Shown here piece by piece: positions 7,201 through 16,283 of a stretch of DNA of 55,031 nt. Location of the stretch: contig NZ_VKKX01000003.1 of the NCBI RefSeq assembly GCF_008271655.1, positions 1 through 55,031 of the forward strand, given 5' to 3'. The notes under the pieces are model-generated. The model was not told where the DNA came from and did not search any database. It worked only from the letters and a program-made list of their open reading frames with translations. The stretch is from Gemmobacter caeruleus (GTDB lineage Bacteria; Pseudomonadota; Alphaproteobacteria; Rhodobacterales; Rhodobacteraceae). The position numbers and the translations under genes were made by a program. The first letter of the stretch is position 1, and the number at the start of each line of letters is the position of its first letter.

Positions 7201-10200
7201 TCAGAACTGAAGGGTCACGGTCGCAGGCGTGCCGCGGCCGAGGCGGTTCGAGAGTTGGTAGATGCGGATCGCCAGCGTCTGGCCGGGCCCGAGCGGTGCG
7301 CCCCAATCGGCGGTCTGCTGGGCGGCGGTGTAGAGGACGGAGGCCATGGTGCTGGTCAGCGTGCGCTTGATTGTGGCCGCTTCGAGGATATGGACGTCGT
7401 AGCTCTCCAGGTCTTCGGCGAGTGGGACCTCGACCTGCTCCCAGGCATCGGCCACCAGCGCGCGGGATCGCCGTGTCCAGCGGATGGTCAGATCGCCCGA
7501 GCTGCGGGCGGTCCGCCATGGCTGTTCGACATGCACCGGGGCGAAAGGGACAAGCCCCCGCCCGGTCGGCGTGAAGCCCAACGCGGCATAGCTCGCATCG
7601 CTGACCGCGCGCGCGGCCGGACCCACCCGCCAGTTCCACGGCAGTCCGAGATCGGCCTCGGCAATTGGGAGTGAGGCCAGCGTTGCATCCAGCACCACGA
7701 CCCGCGCCCCGGCCGGGGCCGGGTTGCCCATCGCATGTTCCGTCCCGCGCTGGCCGCGCAGGAGGCGGGTCAGTCGGTAGCGGCCAGCGGCGATCAGTTC
7801 GGCTTGGCCAGCCTGGACGATCTCCCAGACCCCGTCCGCCGTCTCCACGGCCAGTGCATTTGCCCCGCCGAACAATGCGACGTCCGTCACGCTCTCTAGC
7901 GTCCCCGACAGGAGATCAACGACCAGCTGGTTGCCCAGATCGAAGCGCGAGGTCGGCCCTGGAAAGAAGTCGAAGGCCAGCGTGCCGATCCGCGCCCGAC
8001 TGCCGAAGGTGGTCAAGAGGTTGAACCCGTCGGTTGACGCGCTGCGGAAGACGGCGATCTCGCCCGGCCAGGGGCTGGCATGGGCGGCGATCAGGGGGCG
8101 ATGCGCGGGCTGGTCCTCGCTGATCTGCGGCAGGTCCAGCATCACCACTTCGGGCACGGCGAATACGACGGGGCTGGCGAGCGAGGCCGGGCGGGGATCG
8201 CCGGGTGGCAGGTCATAGGCGGCGCGGTCCTGGCGCACCGCCTCGATGCTCCGTGCCTCGGCATCGGCGACCGAGGCGAGGCGGAACTCGACCTCCCGAC
8301 CGTCATGCGCCAGCCGGATCACATCAGCCGGGTCCAGCGCCAACCGCGAGGGCGGCAGGCGGAAGGTTGCACTTTCCCGGCCGATCCACGCCTCCATCAG
8401 CGCGCGGCGGCAGCGGCGTTCGGCCTCCTCGGGCGGGATCGCCATGGGGAAGGACTCGGAGGCGATGCGGGTGGTATCGACGGTAATCCGCCGCGCCTCG
8501 ACGAGGGCAGCGTCATAGTCCTCGTCCGCGCGCGCAACTTGCCACTTCAGCGCCTGCGGCAGTTCCGTCTCCTGGCCACGGATCAGTTCAAAGGCCTCGC
8601 CCTCACGGCTGGAGACCAGATCGTCGATGGATAGCGTGGCGACGGAGGCGCGCCCGCGCATCACGAAACGGATCACGCCCTCCGTCTCGATGGCATCGAA
8701 GCCGAAGTGGCGGGCCAGCGTGGAAATCGACGCGCGGGGGCTTTCGAGGGCGACGATCACATAGCCTTCGACCGCGCCCCAGAGGCCGGTGACGTCAATC
8801 ATCGCCTCATCAAGCCCAGCGCGCAGGCAGAGATGACGCACAAGGGCCGCCAGTGACACCGCGCCCAGCCGCCCCGTCAGCCAGTGACCAAGCCGCCAGT
8901 TGGGGCCGTCCGTCCAGACCCCGGTCAGTTCGGGGAAGAACGGATAGGGTCGCGCATCCCAGGTCCATGCGGCGCATTCCGGGACATGGACCATCCGGCC
9001 GCCGTAGACCGACGACGTCGGGTTGTTCGCACCCTGACCCCACCAGAGATAGCTGGCCTCGAGATAGGCGCGCTGGATCGCGTCATCGCGCCAGCCGCGG
9101 GAGAAGTATGGCGTGAAGCTCTCGGACGACTTCGGGTCGAAGAAGACGTTGGGCTGGTTCGTGCCCCGGTCGATGGCGGGACAGCCGAGTTCGGTGAACC
9201 ACACGGGCTTTGACTGCGGCACCCATGCCGTCGGCGTGCCGCTCTCCACCCCGCCCGGCCGGTTGAAATGCGGGTTCGACCACCAGGCCCGCAGATCCTT
9301 GTAGCGGAAGACCCAGGGCTTGCCCGCGGCGCCGTCGGAGATCGGGGTGCGGATCTGGGCCGACCGGTCGGCCGCCGAGGCGTAGAACCAGTCGAAGCCC
9401 TCGCCGCCTGCGATGTTCGCCTGCAGATAGCCCCGGTCATGGATTGCGGGCCAGCCTTGCAGGGCATCCGCATGGTCGAAGCCGTCGCGCCAGTCCGACA
9501 GCGGCATGTAGTTGTCGATGCCGATGAAATCGATGTTGGCATCCGACCAGAGCGGGTCGAGGTGGAAGAACACGTCCCCGGTTCCATCGCCTGGCTGGTG
9601 GCCGAAATACTCGGACCAGTCCGAGGCGTAGCCGACCTTGGTGCCCGGCCCGAGGATCGCCTTGAGATCCGCCGCCAGCACCTTGAAGGCGGTGACCGCT
9701 GGGTAGGCGCTTGCCCCCGACCGGATTGTCGTCAGCCCGCGCATCTCGGTGCCGATCAGGAAAGCATCGACCCCGCCCGCCACCGCGCAGAGATGGGCGT
9801 AGTGCAGGATCATCCGGCGCAGGCCCCAGTCGCCCGAGGGGCCGGTCCAGCTGACCGTGTCGCCCGACACCGCGAACTGCGCCGGGGTGGCGGCGCCGAA
9901 GAAGGCCGAGACTTGCGTGGCCGCAGCGGCGGTCTTGTCTGCCGTCCCCGCGAAGCCTGCCGCCGGGGAACATGTGATCCGACCGCGCCAGGGGAAGGAA
10001 GGCTGGCCCGGCGTCGCGGCATTGTTCGAATAGGGGTTCGGCAGGGTGTTGCCGGGCGGAACGTCCATCAGCAGGAACGGATAGAAGGTGACGCGCAGGC
10101 CGCGCGCCTTCATCTCGCGGATCGCCTGCACCACCGCGAAGTCGGCAGGCGTGCCGCCATAGACCGGGCGGTCCTCGGCATCACGGCTGACGAGATGCGC

Positions 10201-11199
10201 ACTCGCCCGCGCCACGCCGTTGACTGTCCAGACCTTGGGGCTGGTGACCTTGGTCGCCACTTCGACGCCAGGCTTGATCGCGCAGTTGCCCGCGCGCAAG
10301 TCATTGCCGAACCAGGCGACGACGAGGCTGACGCTTTCGACCGCAGGTGCCATGGCCTGCAGCCGATCGAGGGCCACAACGATATCGGCCTCATCCGGCA
10401 GCGCGTTCAGGTTCTCGGCCGAAGTCGTGCCGCCAGTCGTCTGGCCGAAGACCGTCGTCGTCGCCCCGACTGTCTTTCGGACAGCCTCAGTCGCATAGGT
10501 GAACTCGCCCGAGGCGGGGATCATCGTCACCGCCTTGACCAGCCCCTCGGCCGTGTCGGGAGCCGCGAGCGGCCGGAACACCTCGAAGCTGAGCTGCGGC
10601 AGGCGGTTGCCGTAAGTGGAAAGCGCCAGTTCCTCGAAAACGACATAGGCGGTGCCACGATAGGCGGGGGTGTTGGCCGCCCCCATCTTGGCAGCAATGA
10701 ACGGGTCGGCGGCTTGCGTCTCGCTCCCCGGATACCAGCGCCAGGTGATCCCGGTCATATCGAGCGGCTTGCCGTCGGCCCAGATGCGCCCCATGCCGGT
10801 GATCGGGCCTTCGCAGAGCGCAACGGCGAAGCTGGCGTAGTAGAGGTACTCGGTCGTCTGGACCCGGCCACCGCCCCCGCCCTTGCCACCGCCCTGCGTG
10901 GTGGTCCTGGTCTCCTCGCGGAAATCGGTGGCCCAGATGATGTTGCCACCGATGCGCATGCGGCCGTAGAGGCGCGGGATGATCGCTCCCTCCGTCGCTG
11001 ATGTGATCCGAAGACTGTCAAGACGCTGGCCCTCGATCTTCTGCGTGGGGGCCAGCGAGGACACGATCCAGCTGTCGACCACCGAGCCGATTGTGGAGCC
11101 GATGAAGCCACCGATGGCAGCCCCGGAGAAGCCGAGGATCGCGCCGCCGAACGCCCCGCCGATGGCGGAACCGACAGCGCCGAGGACAAGCGTGGCCAT
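7201..11199 (-). CDS. GTA gp15-like host-specificity/tail tip megaprotein
   Basis: A 1332-aa protein. It begins with a glycine/alanine-rich hydrophobic segment (GAVGSAIGGAFGGAILGFSGAAIGGFIGSTIG). The middle third has the GTA TIM-barrel-like domain (GFDWFYASAADRSAQIRTPISDG, WVFRYKDLRAWWSNPH, PVWFTELGCPAIDRGTNQPNVF). The C-terminal part is the phage-tail-3 type baseplate hub region. This architecture is characteristic of the last large structural gene of the Rhodobacter capsulatus gene transfer agent and related siphophages, where it forms the hub and host-contact device at the tail tip. It follows the NlpC/P60, DUF2163 and DUF2460 genes in the same order as in RcGTA. Confidence 0.92.
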   Translation of the reverse strand: MATLVLGAVGSAIGGAFGGAILGFSGAAIGGFIGSTIGSVVDSWIVSSLAPTQKIEGQRLDSLRITSATEGAIIPRLYGRMRIGGNIIWATDFREETRTTTQGGGKGGGGGRVQTTEYLYYASFAVALCEGPITGMGRIWADGKPLDMTGITWRWYPGSETQAADPFIAAKMGAANTPAYRGTAYVVFEELALSTYGNRLPQLSFEVFRPLAAPDTAEGLVKAVTMIPASGEFTYATEAVRKTVGATTTVFGQTTGGTTSAENLNALPDEADIVVALDRLQAMAPAVESVSLVVAWFGNDLRAGNCAIKPGVEVATKVTSPKVWTVNGVARASAHLVSRDAEDRPVYGGTPADFAVVQAIREMKARGLRVTFYPFLLMDVPPGNTLPNPYSNNAATPGQPSFPWRGRITCSPAAGFAGTADKTAAAATQVSAFFGAATPAQFAVSGDTVSWTGPSGDWGLRRMILHYAHLCAVAGGVDAFLIGTEMRGLTTIRSGASAYPAVTAFKVLAADLKAILGPGTKVGYASDWSEYFGHQPGDGTGDVFFHLDPLWSDANIDFIGIDNYMPLSDWRDGFDHADALQGWPAIHDRGYLQANIAGGEGFDWFYASAADRSAQIRTPISDGAAGKPWVFRYKDLRAWWSNPHFNRPGGVESGTPTAWVPQSKPVWFTELGCPAIDRGTNQPNVFFDPKSSESFTPYFSRGWRDDAIQRAYLEASYLWWGQGANNPTSSVYGGRMVHVPECAAWTWDARPYPFFPELTGVWTDGPNWRLGHWLTGRLGAVSLAALVRHLCLRAGLDEAMIDVTGLWGAVEGYVIVALESPRASISTLARHFGFDAIETEGVIRFVMRGRASVATLSIDDLVSSREGEAFELIRGQETELPQALKWQVARADEDYDAALVEARRITVDTTRIASESFPMAIPPEEAERRCRRALMEAWIGRESATFRLPPSRLALDPADVIRLAHDGREVEFRLASVADAEARSIEAVRQDRAAYDLPPGDPRPASLASPVVFAVPEVVMLDLPQISEDQPAHRPLIAAHASPWPGEIAVFRSASTDGFNLLTTFGSRARIGTLAFDFFPGPTSRFDLGNQLVVDLLSGTLESVTDVALFGGANALAVETADGVWEIVQAGQAELIAAGRYRLTRLLRGQRGTEHAMGNPAPAGARVVVLDATLASLPIAEADLGLPWNWRVGPAARAVSDASYAALGFTPTGRGLVPFAPVHVEQPWRTARSSGDLTIRWTRRSRALVADAWEQVEVPLAEDLESYDVHILEAATIKRTLTSTMASVLYTAAQQTADWGAPLGPGQTLAIRIYQLSNRLGRGTPATVTLQF

Positions 11200-11208
11200 A
11201 TGAAATTC

Positions 11209-11655
11209 TCAGCGTGCGGGGAACAGGAAGGCGAAGGCGATCTTGCGCGCCCAAGCGGGCGTCAGCAGTTCCTCGATCACGCCCAGTCGCTCATAGGCGT
11301 GAAGGAAGGTGTCGGGGCCGGTGAGGATCCCGACATGCTTGGCGATGGCGCGGGGCATCATGCGGAACAGGATCAGCGCACCGGGTGGGGCTTCGGCCGG
11401 TGCGATTTCCGGCATCATGCGGCGCGCGCCGTCCGCCAACACCTCGCGCGGGCCGGTCTCGCCCCAATCGCGGCTGTAGGGCGGGATCGGGAACGGCTCC
11501 GGGCCGACGACCTCGCGCCAGACACCCCGCGCGAGGCCGAGGCAGTCGCAGCCAACCCCGCGCAGGCTGGCCTGGTCGTGGTAGGGCGTGCCAAGCCACG
11601 ACCGCGCGACGGCAATGACGCGGCCGGGATCGGCTGTCGGGACGGGCGCGGTCAC
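11209..11655 (-). CDS. NlpC/P60-family tail peptidase (GTA gp14-like)
   Basis: A 148-aa protein with the NlpC/P60 signature: VARSWLGTPYHDQASLRGVGCDCLGL (catalytic Cys in GCDCLGL) and AKHVGILTG (catalytic His). It is a tail-tip cell-wall hydrolase that opens peptidoglycan during DNA entry. The GTG at 11655 is chosen: it overlaps the upstream stop (GTGA), and the open frame further upstream is only a shadow of the DUF2163 gene. Confidence 0.9.
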   Translation of the reverse strand: MTAPVPTADPGRVIAVARSWLGTPYHDQASLRGVGCDCLGLARGVWREVVGPEPFPIPPYSRDWGETGPREVLADGARRMMPEIAPAEAPPGALILFRMMPRAIAKHVGILTGPDTFLHAYERLGVIEELLTPAWARKIAFAFLFPAR

Positions 11656-12536
11656 AGCACTGCCCCTTCGTGGCCGCCGTCCCTGGTGGCGTATCGCAGG
11701 ACTGCGTCCTGGCCCGGGATGTGCGGGAAACCCCGGAAGTTGGCGACATTGGCGAACTTTGTCCCGCAGGTCGCGATCCGCTTGTCGCAGCCCGCCCGGA
11801 CCACGAAGGCATCCGTCGCCGCGATGGGTCGCACCGGCGCCTCGAGCAGGGTCAGGATCGCCACCCCGTCGACGAGGTCGTGCGACAGCACCTCGACGCG
11901 CCGCCCGGCGTTCGCACCGGTCGACCACTCGATCAGCCCGAAGGCAAACCAGCCCGCCGCGAAATTGCCAAGGCCGGAGGCTGTAAAGGCACGGTCGCGC
12001 AGCACATCGATGATCGCGCCGCTGCCCTTGAAGGCTGGGGCCTCGAGGTTCACGCCGCAGCGCGCATCGCCCAGCGCTGCATCGCAGCTCGCCTGAAACG
12101 TCCGCCCGACTGTCTGGCCGAGGACATGGGCCAGTGACCGCACTTCGGCCACGAAGGCCAGCCGCCCGCGCCTGATCTGTCCGATGGCCCCGCGACGCAG
12201 CAGCACGCGCTGCGAAGGGGCCGACCAGTTCACCCGCCAGACCTCGACCGCTGCATTATCCCATCGGCCATCGAGGATGTCGGTCTCGGTGATCCGGTCC
12301 GACGACAGCACGCCTTGCGCGTCCTGCGCATCGACCGAGAGGTCGGAGCCGGATCGCACCTCTGACGCCGTAAGCCCACTTTCCGGTTCGAACTCGGTCC
12401 CGTCGAACGCCAGCGTTCGGTCGTGGTCGGTGAAACCGAAGGTCACGCCATCGGCGCGGGTGATGCGCCAGCACCACGCCAGCGTCGTCGTCCCCTCGTC
12501 GAGATGCGCCTGCAGCGCCGGGTTCAGGGTCTTCAT
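11652..12536 (-). CDS. DUF2163 / BR0599-family tail protein (GTA gp13-like)
   Basis: A 294-aa protein: N-terminal DUF2163 pattern (LQAHLDEGTTTLAWCWRITRADGVTFGFTDHDRTL) and a C-terminal Cys-containing domain (FQASCDAALGDARCGV...AGCDKRIATCGTKFANVANFRGFPHIPGQD). Homologues build the distal tail/hub in gene transfer agents and siphophages. The conserved cysteines resemble an iron-sulfur cluster site reported for the RcGTA hub; that residues here play this part is inferred. Overlapping stop/start links on both sides show tight coupling. Confidence 0.9.
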   Translation of the reverse strand: MKTLNPALQAHLDEGTTTLAWCWRITRADGVTFGFTDHDRTLAFDGTEFEPESGLTASEVRSGSDLSVDAQDAQGVLSSDRITETDILDGRWDNAAVEVWRVNWSAPSQRVLLRRGAIGQIRRGRLAFVAEVRSLAHVLGQTVGRTFQASCDAALGDARCGVNLEAPAFKGSGAIIDVLRDRAFTASGLGNFAAGWFAFGLIEWSTGANAGRRVEVLSHDLVDGVAILTLLEAPVRPIAATDAFVVRAGCDKRIATCGTKFANVANFRGFPHIPGQDAVLRYATRDGGHEGAVL

Positions 12537-13159
12537 GTGCGGATTTCCACGAGGGGGATCGAGGTGATCGAGCCGAGGCGTTCGAGGTCGAGGGTTACGT
12601 CGAGGGCGTCAGTGTCGAAGCGGACGGGGACGTCGAATTCGAAGCCTGCGGTGATGGCCACGCCTGCGGCCGGGGCGGTGGTGAAGGTGACGAGGCCGGT
12701 CGCGGTGGAAACCGACCAGCCTGAAACCTGCGGCGTGCCGTTCAGGGCGATGTTCACTGTTCCGGCGACGGGCTTGGTGATGGCCCGTGCCCAGGACTGC
12801 GCGCCAGAGGTGTAGCGTTTGGCCAGTTGAAACAGGGTGGCCGCCCCATTGCCGGTGCCGATGGGCTGGTTGGTAGGGCCCGGCGTCTGCGACGGCAGGC
12901 AGGACTTGAAGTCGGCCCAGTCCTTGAAGCGGAAGCCGTGGAGACGGCCGTTCCGCGCCTCGAAGAAGGCGACGACCGCCGCCAGATCGTCGGCGCGGCG
13001 AATGCCATAGGCCACGTCGAAGCGGCGGCGGCTGTTGGCCCAGCTCGCATTGCGTTCCTCGGCCCCGCTTGCCAGTTCGACGATCTGGGTGCGCCGCTCG
13101 GGGCCGCCGCGCGCGCCCCGGCTGATGTTGTCCGGAAACCTGACCTCGTGAAACGCCAT
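12533..13159 (-). CDS. DUF2460 distal tail protein (GTA gp12-like)
   Basis: A 208-aa protein beginning MAFHEVRFPDNISRGARGGPERRTQIVELASGAEERNASW, the typical DUF2460 opening; the C-terminal half is beta-rich. It is the distal tail (Dit-like) protein that joins tail tube and hub. The ATG at 13159 overlaps the tape-measure stop (TGATG). A longer open frame upstream is out of register with the family and is rejected. Confidence 0.9.
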   Translation of the reverse strand: MAFHEVRFPDNISRGARGGPERRTQIVELASGAEERNASWANSRRRFDVAYGIRRADDLAAVVAFFEARNGRLHGFRFKDWADFKSCLPSQTPGPTNQPIGTGNGAATLFQLAKRYTSGAQSWARAITKPVAGTVNIALNGTPQVSGWSVSTATGLVTFTTAPAAGVAITAGFEFDVPVRFDTDALDVTLDLERLGSITSIPLVEIRT

Positions 13160-15621
13160 CACATCCCCCTTCGGCCCAGCGACACGGCGCGGGCAATGTC
13201 GCTCGCGACCTGCGTGCGGGACTGGCGGAAGCTCTCGGCGTCGCGGGCGTTGATCGTGACGTTGACAGTCGAGCCACCCGCCTGGCCGTACCCTGCCGCC
13301 TCCCGGCGCGAGAGCACCCGTTCGCCGCGTTGCAGGATTGCGGGCACCTCGTCCGGCCGCAGACCGGCCCAACCGCCGTTGTGCATGCGCGGGGCATTGG
13401 CAAAGGCCAAGGCCGGGACCATCCGGGCAGGACCACGGGCGCCGACCATGCCGCCCGCATGCAGGATGTTGGCGAAAATCCCACCCGCCGCGCCCAGCGC
13501 GCCGGAGAGGGCATTGGCGATCGGGCCGAGGATGAAACGTCGGGCCGCCAGTTTCGCGAGATCGGCAATCATGGACGTGACCAAGTCGCGGAAGTCGAGC
13601 TTGCCGGTCTTCACGAAGTCACCGATGGCGTTCTCGGCGCTCTGGAACGCGCCGACCAGCGCGCTGCCGATGTCCCCGCCGATGTCGCGTGCCTTGGCGG
13701 CATAGTCGGCGAGCGCGGCGGTGACGGCCTGCCAGCCGGTAAGGGCCGTGTCCGCGCCCTCGGCCGCTGCCGCCCCGGCGGCGCGCGCGGCCCCGCCCGC
13801 ACCTTCGGCGGCCGTGGCGGTGTCGTTCAGTCCTGTCGTAAGGGCATCGGCCGCACCAGCCGCATCATCCAGTGCCGTCTCCGCCTCGGTCCCTGTTCCG
13901 TTCACTGCATCCTTCAGCGCCTGCCAGCTGGCGAGCGGCCGACCGGCGGCGTCAGCCAGCATCCCTGCCGCTTCGCGATAGCCATCTGCCCGGGCGCGGG
14001 CGTCGTCGGCCATGGCACCGAGCCCGAGATCGGGCGGCTCGAGGTAGGTCCGCGACAGCGCTGCCGAGAAGGCATCGGCGGCGGCGGCACCTGCAGCGGT
14101 CGCGGCGCCCTCGAAGGGGTTGCCGATGCGGCCGAGTTCCACCGGGTCGAGGATGCCGATCCGCACGCCACCTTCGCCTGTCGCCCATTCGGGCAACAGC
14201 GCAAGGGCAGCGTTCAGGGTCTCGATGAAGCTGTTGATGCGGGTGACGACGCCATTCAGCATCGCCTCGACGCCCGAGATCAGGCCATTCGCTGCCTGGA
14301 AGGCGAAGTCGCCGATGGCGCCTGGCAAACTGCCCCAGATCGCAACCGCAGCGTCATAGGCCCCCTGGAAGATCGCGGCTGTCCGGTCACCGAAGCTGAC
14401 GACGCCTGCGATGGTGCCCTCCAGCGCCGAGAGGCCCGCCGCCTTCAGGCCCTCCCATCCGGCCGACATCCGCGCCAGGGCCGCGTCCAGCGACAGGCCG
14501 ATGCGAGACCAGACTTCACGGGCAAGATCGCCCAGCAAGCGAAACGCCTCGCCCACCCCGCCGACCCGGGCGACCAGCTGCGAGAACTGGTAGACCAGTT
14601 CGCCCGCACCGACGATCAGCGCCCCGATGCCGGTCCGGATCAGGGCGCCGCGGAGGAAGACCAGCGCGGTGGCAAGGCCGCGCACGGACAGGGCAGCAGC
14701 GGCAAGGCCCGCGACCCAGCGCCCGGCCATGACGGTGGCGAAGGTCGCGGCATAGGAGGCAAGTCGGCCGAGGTTGCCGATCAGCGTGTCTATGGCCGAG
14801 CGCAAAATGCCGCCATCGGAGGCCAGCGCCACGAAGGCATTGGCCAGTGCCTCGATGGTCGGGGCGACGGCGACGGCGATGCGGTTCCGGAGGCCATCGA
14901 ACACGAGGGATACGGTGCCCAGAGCGAGTTGGGTGCGACGCAGGGCTTCCAGCGCATCGCCGTCCAGCACTGCGCCGAGATCGGATGCCTGATCCCCAAG
15001 TCGGGCCATCTCGGCGCCGCTGTTCCGCAGGAGGGGGATCAATCGCGTCGCGTCCGAGGCCATGGCCTCGAGATAGAAGGTCATCTCCTGCTGGCTCAGA
15101 CCCGCGCGTTCGAGGGTGTCGACATAAAGTTGCAGCGCCTCGGGGCCGGAAAGGCGCGCGAACTGGTCGGCCGTGACGCCCACGCGCGGGGCCACGTTCT
15201 CGAAGAAATCCGCCATCGGCCCGCCGCCGGTCTGGAGGAAGTCGCCCACCCGGTCGTTCACGTCCTTCAGGATGTCGGCCAGCTTCTCCTGTTCAATGCC
15301 GACTGTCCGCGCCCCGGCCGACCAGCGCTGCAGCGCATCGGGTGTTGCATTGGCGACCTGCGCGAACTGCCGGATCTGCGCCGCGCTCTCGGCGGTGGAT
15401 CGGACGATCAGGCCGAGCGAGGCTGTAGCGGCCGCCGCGGCGGCCCCGAGGGCAAGGCCCGCACGGCGTGCGAAGGCCGCAAGCCGGGTGTTCGCCAGTT
15501 CCATCTCGCGCGACAGGCGGCCAAAGCCACGGGCACCGGCCTCGCCCACACCCTCCAGTTCGGCGCGCACGCGACGTCCGCCCTCCGCCACGAGGCGGAC
15601 GGAGACCTTCTTCTCAGCCAT
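13159..15621 (-). CDS. Tail tape measure protein
   Basis: An 820-aa alanine-rich helical protein, the longest tail gene apart from the hub. It begins VRLVAEGGRRVRAELEGVGEAGARGFGRLSREMELANTRLAAFARRAG as in tape measures of this phage group. A central hydrophobic region (about residues 270-330) probably holds membrane-penetrating helices. It sits directly after the tail-chaperone frameshift gene and before the distal tail genes, the canonical position. The 820-residue length predicts a tail of medium length. The start codon overlaps the end of the chaperone fusion frame by 8 nt. Confidence 0.9.
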   Translation of the reverse strand: MAEKKVSVRLVAEGGRRVRAELEGVGEAGARGFGRLSREMELANTRLAAFARRAGLALGAAAAAATASLGLIVRSTAESAAQIRQFAQVANATPDALQRWSAGARTVGIEQEKLADILKDVNDRVGDFLQTGGGPMADFFENVAPRVGVTADQFARLSGPEALQLYVDTLERAGLSQQEMTFYLEAMASDATRLIPLLRNSGAEMARLGDQASDLGAVLDGDALEALRRTQLALGTVSLVFDGLRNRIAVAVAPTIEALANAFVALASDGGILRSAIDTLIGNLGRLASYAATFATVMAGRWVAGLAAAALSVRGLATALVFLRGALIRTGIGALIVGAGELVYQFSQLVARVGGVGEAFRLLGDLAREVWSRIGLSLDAALARMSAGWEGLKAAGLSALEGTIAGVVSFGDRTAAIFQGAYDAAVAIWGSLPGAIGDFAFQAANGLISGVEAMLNGVVTRINSFIETLNAALALLPEWATGEGGVRIGILDPVELGRIGNPFEGAATAAGAAAADAFSAALSRTYLEPPDLGLGAMADDARARADGYREAAGMLADAAGRPLASWQALKDAVNGTGTEAETALDDAAGAADALTTGLNDTATAAEGAGGAARAAGAAAAEGADTALTGWQAVTAALADYAAKARDIGGDIGSALVGAFQSAENAIGDFVKTGKLDFRDLVTSMIADLAKLAARRFILGPIANALSGALGAAGGIFANILHAGGMVGARGPARMVPALAFANAPRMHNGGWAGLRPDEVPAILQRGERVLSRREAAGYGQAGGSTVNVTINARDAESFRQSRTQVASDIARAVSLGRRGM

Positions 15622-16281
15622 TCTGGCGTCCTTCCATCTGCTCGTTGAGTTTGCGCACCATCACCGCCTCGATCTCGGGCAGCAGTTCGGCTGCGATCAG
15701 GGCGTCGACGCCCAGCGCCTCTGCCAGTGAAAGCGCAGCGCCCATGTCCCATCCGATCACCGCCCCCGGCGCGATGCGCAGCTGACCGCCGAGGCGCTGG
15801 GTCAGGTCCCAGACCTGCCAGCCCTCGACCGTCTGCGGTCGGTTCAGCCTTGCGGGGCAGTCCGGGCAGGGACCTGCGCAGACCGCGCAGTAGCCGTCGC
15901 CCCCGCCGAAGGACCAGTCGGCGAGGGCGCGGAGGCGTTTTTTTCCTGATCCAGCATCAGGCCGCGGGCGACGTATTGCGCCTGGAAGGCCTCGAACACG
16001 GGCCAGATTTCCAAGAGGGCATCGATCCCGGTCGGGCTGACCGGGACAAGGTTGCCCGCCTCGTCGCCGACGCCTTCCCAATCCAGCACCGCGCGGCGGG
16101 CGACAGCCTTGGCCATCGCGAGGGCCATATCCTCCTGGCTGGAGCTTTCCGAAAGGCCGTCGATCAAGGGATCGGCGCGGGCAGAGACCATGAGCGCGGT
16201 GGTCAGGGGAGCGACCAGGACGCGCAGGCCGGGCAGCAGGTCGAGCCATTCGGGCCGGTTCGAAAGGTTCAGTCGGATCAT
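15614..16281 (-). CDS. Tail assembly chaperone, frameshifted long form (GT-like)
   Basis: About 222 aa when ribosomes slip -1 at the A AAA AAC heptamer (15937-15943). Residues 1 to about 115 are shared with the short form. The fused part begins RLRALADWSFGGGDG and has a CAVCAGPCPDC cysteine cluster, then a helical end (ALSLAEALGVDALIAAELLPEIEAVMVRKLNEQM). In lambda the T part recruits tail tube subunits. The long frame ends 8 nt inside the tape-measure start, as expected. The coordinates span a frameshift, so a plain translation of this interval is not the product. Confidence 0.82.
15844..16281 (-). CDS. Tail assembly chaperone, short form (G-like)
   Basis: A 145-aa zero-frame product starting MIRLNLSNRPEWLDLLPGLRVLVAPL. 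It covers the common N-terminal domain (first 115 residues), followed by a short out-of-family tail. Two products from one gene, with a slippery heptamer at 15937-15943, reproduce the lambda G/GT arrangement. The short form probably coats the tape measure during tail assembly and is absent from the virion. Confidence 0.82.
   Translation of the reverse strand: MIRLNLSNRPEWLDLLPGLRVLVAPLTTALMVSARADPLIDGLSESSSQEDMALAMAKAVARRAVLDWEGVGDEAGNLVPVSPTGIDALLEIWPVFEAFQAQYVARGLMLDQEKNASAPSPTGPSAGATATARSAQVPARTAPQG
15899..15943 (-). promoter_or_regulatory. Programmed -1 frameshift signal
   Basis: On the minus strand the slippery heptamer AAAAAAC (zero frame GAA AAA AAC) is followed by an 8-nt spacer (15929-15936). 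Then comes an 11-bp hairpin: stem 15918-15928 with 15899-15909, one G-U pair, loop of 8 nt. Heptamer, spacer length and strong stem are the three classic parts of a ribosomal -1 frameshift element. Confidence 0.88.
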
Positions 16282-16283
16282 GG

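Noticed and set aside
5267-7639. Long 790-aa version of the tail fibre with an upstream extension
   Set aside because: The first 150 residues read through the end of the gp15-like gene; the DUF2793 domain begins at the ATG at 7189.
9268-11001. 577-aa plus-strand ORF opposite the GTA gp15-like gene
   Set aside because: Antisense shadow with Arg/Gly/Asp-rich low-information sequence.
13330-15648. 772-aa plus-strand ORF opposite the tape measure gene
   Set aside because: GC-rich antisense shadow; composition-driven, no domain, and the minus strand has a clear family protein.
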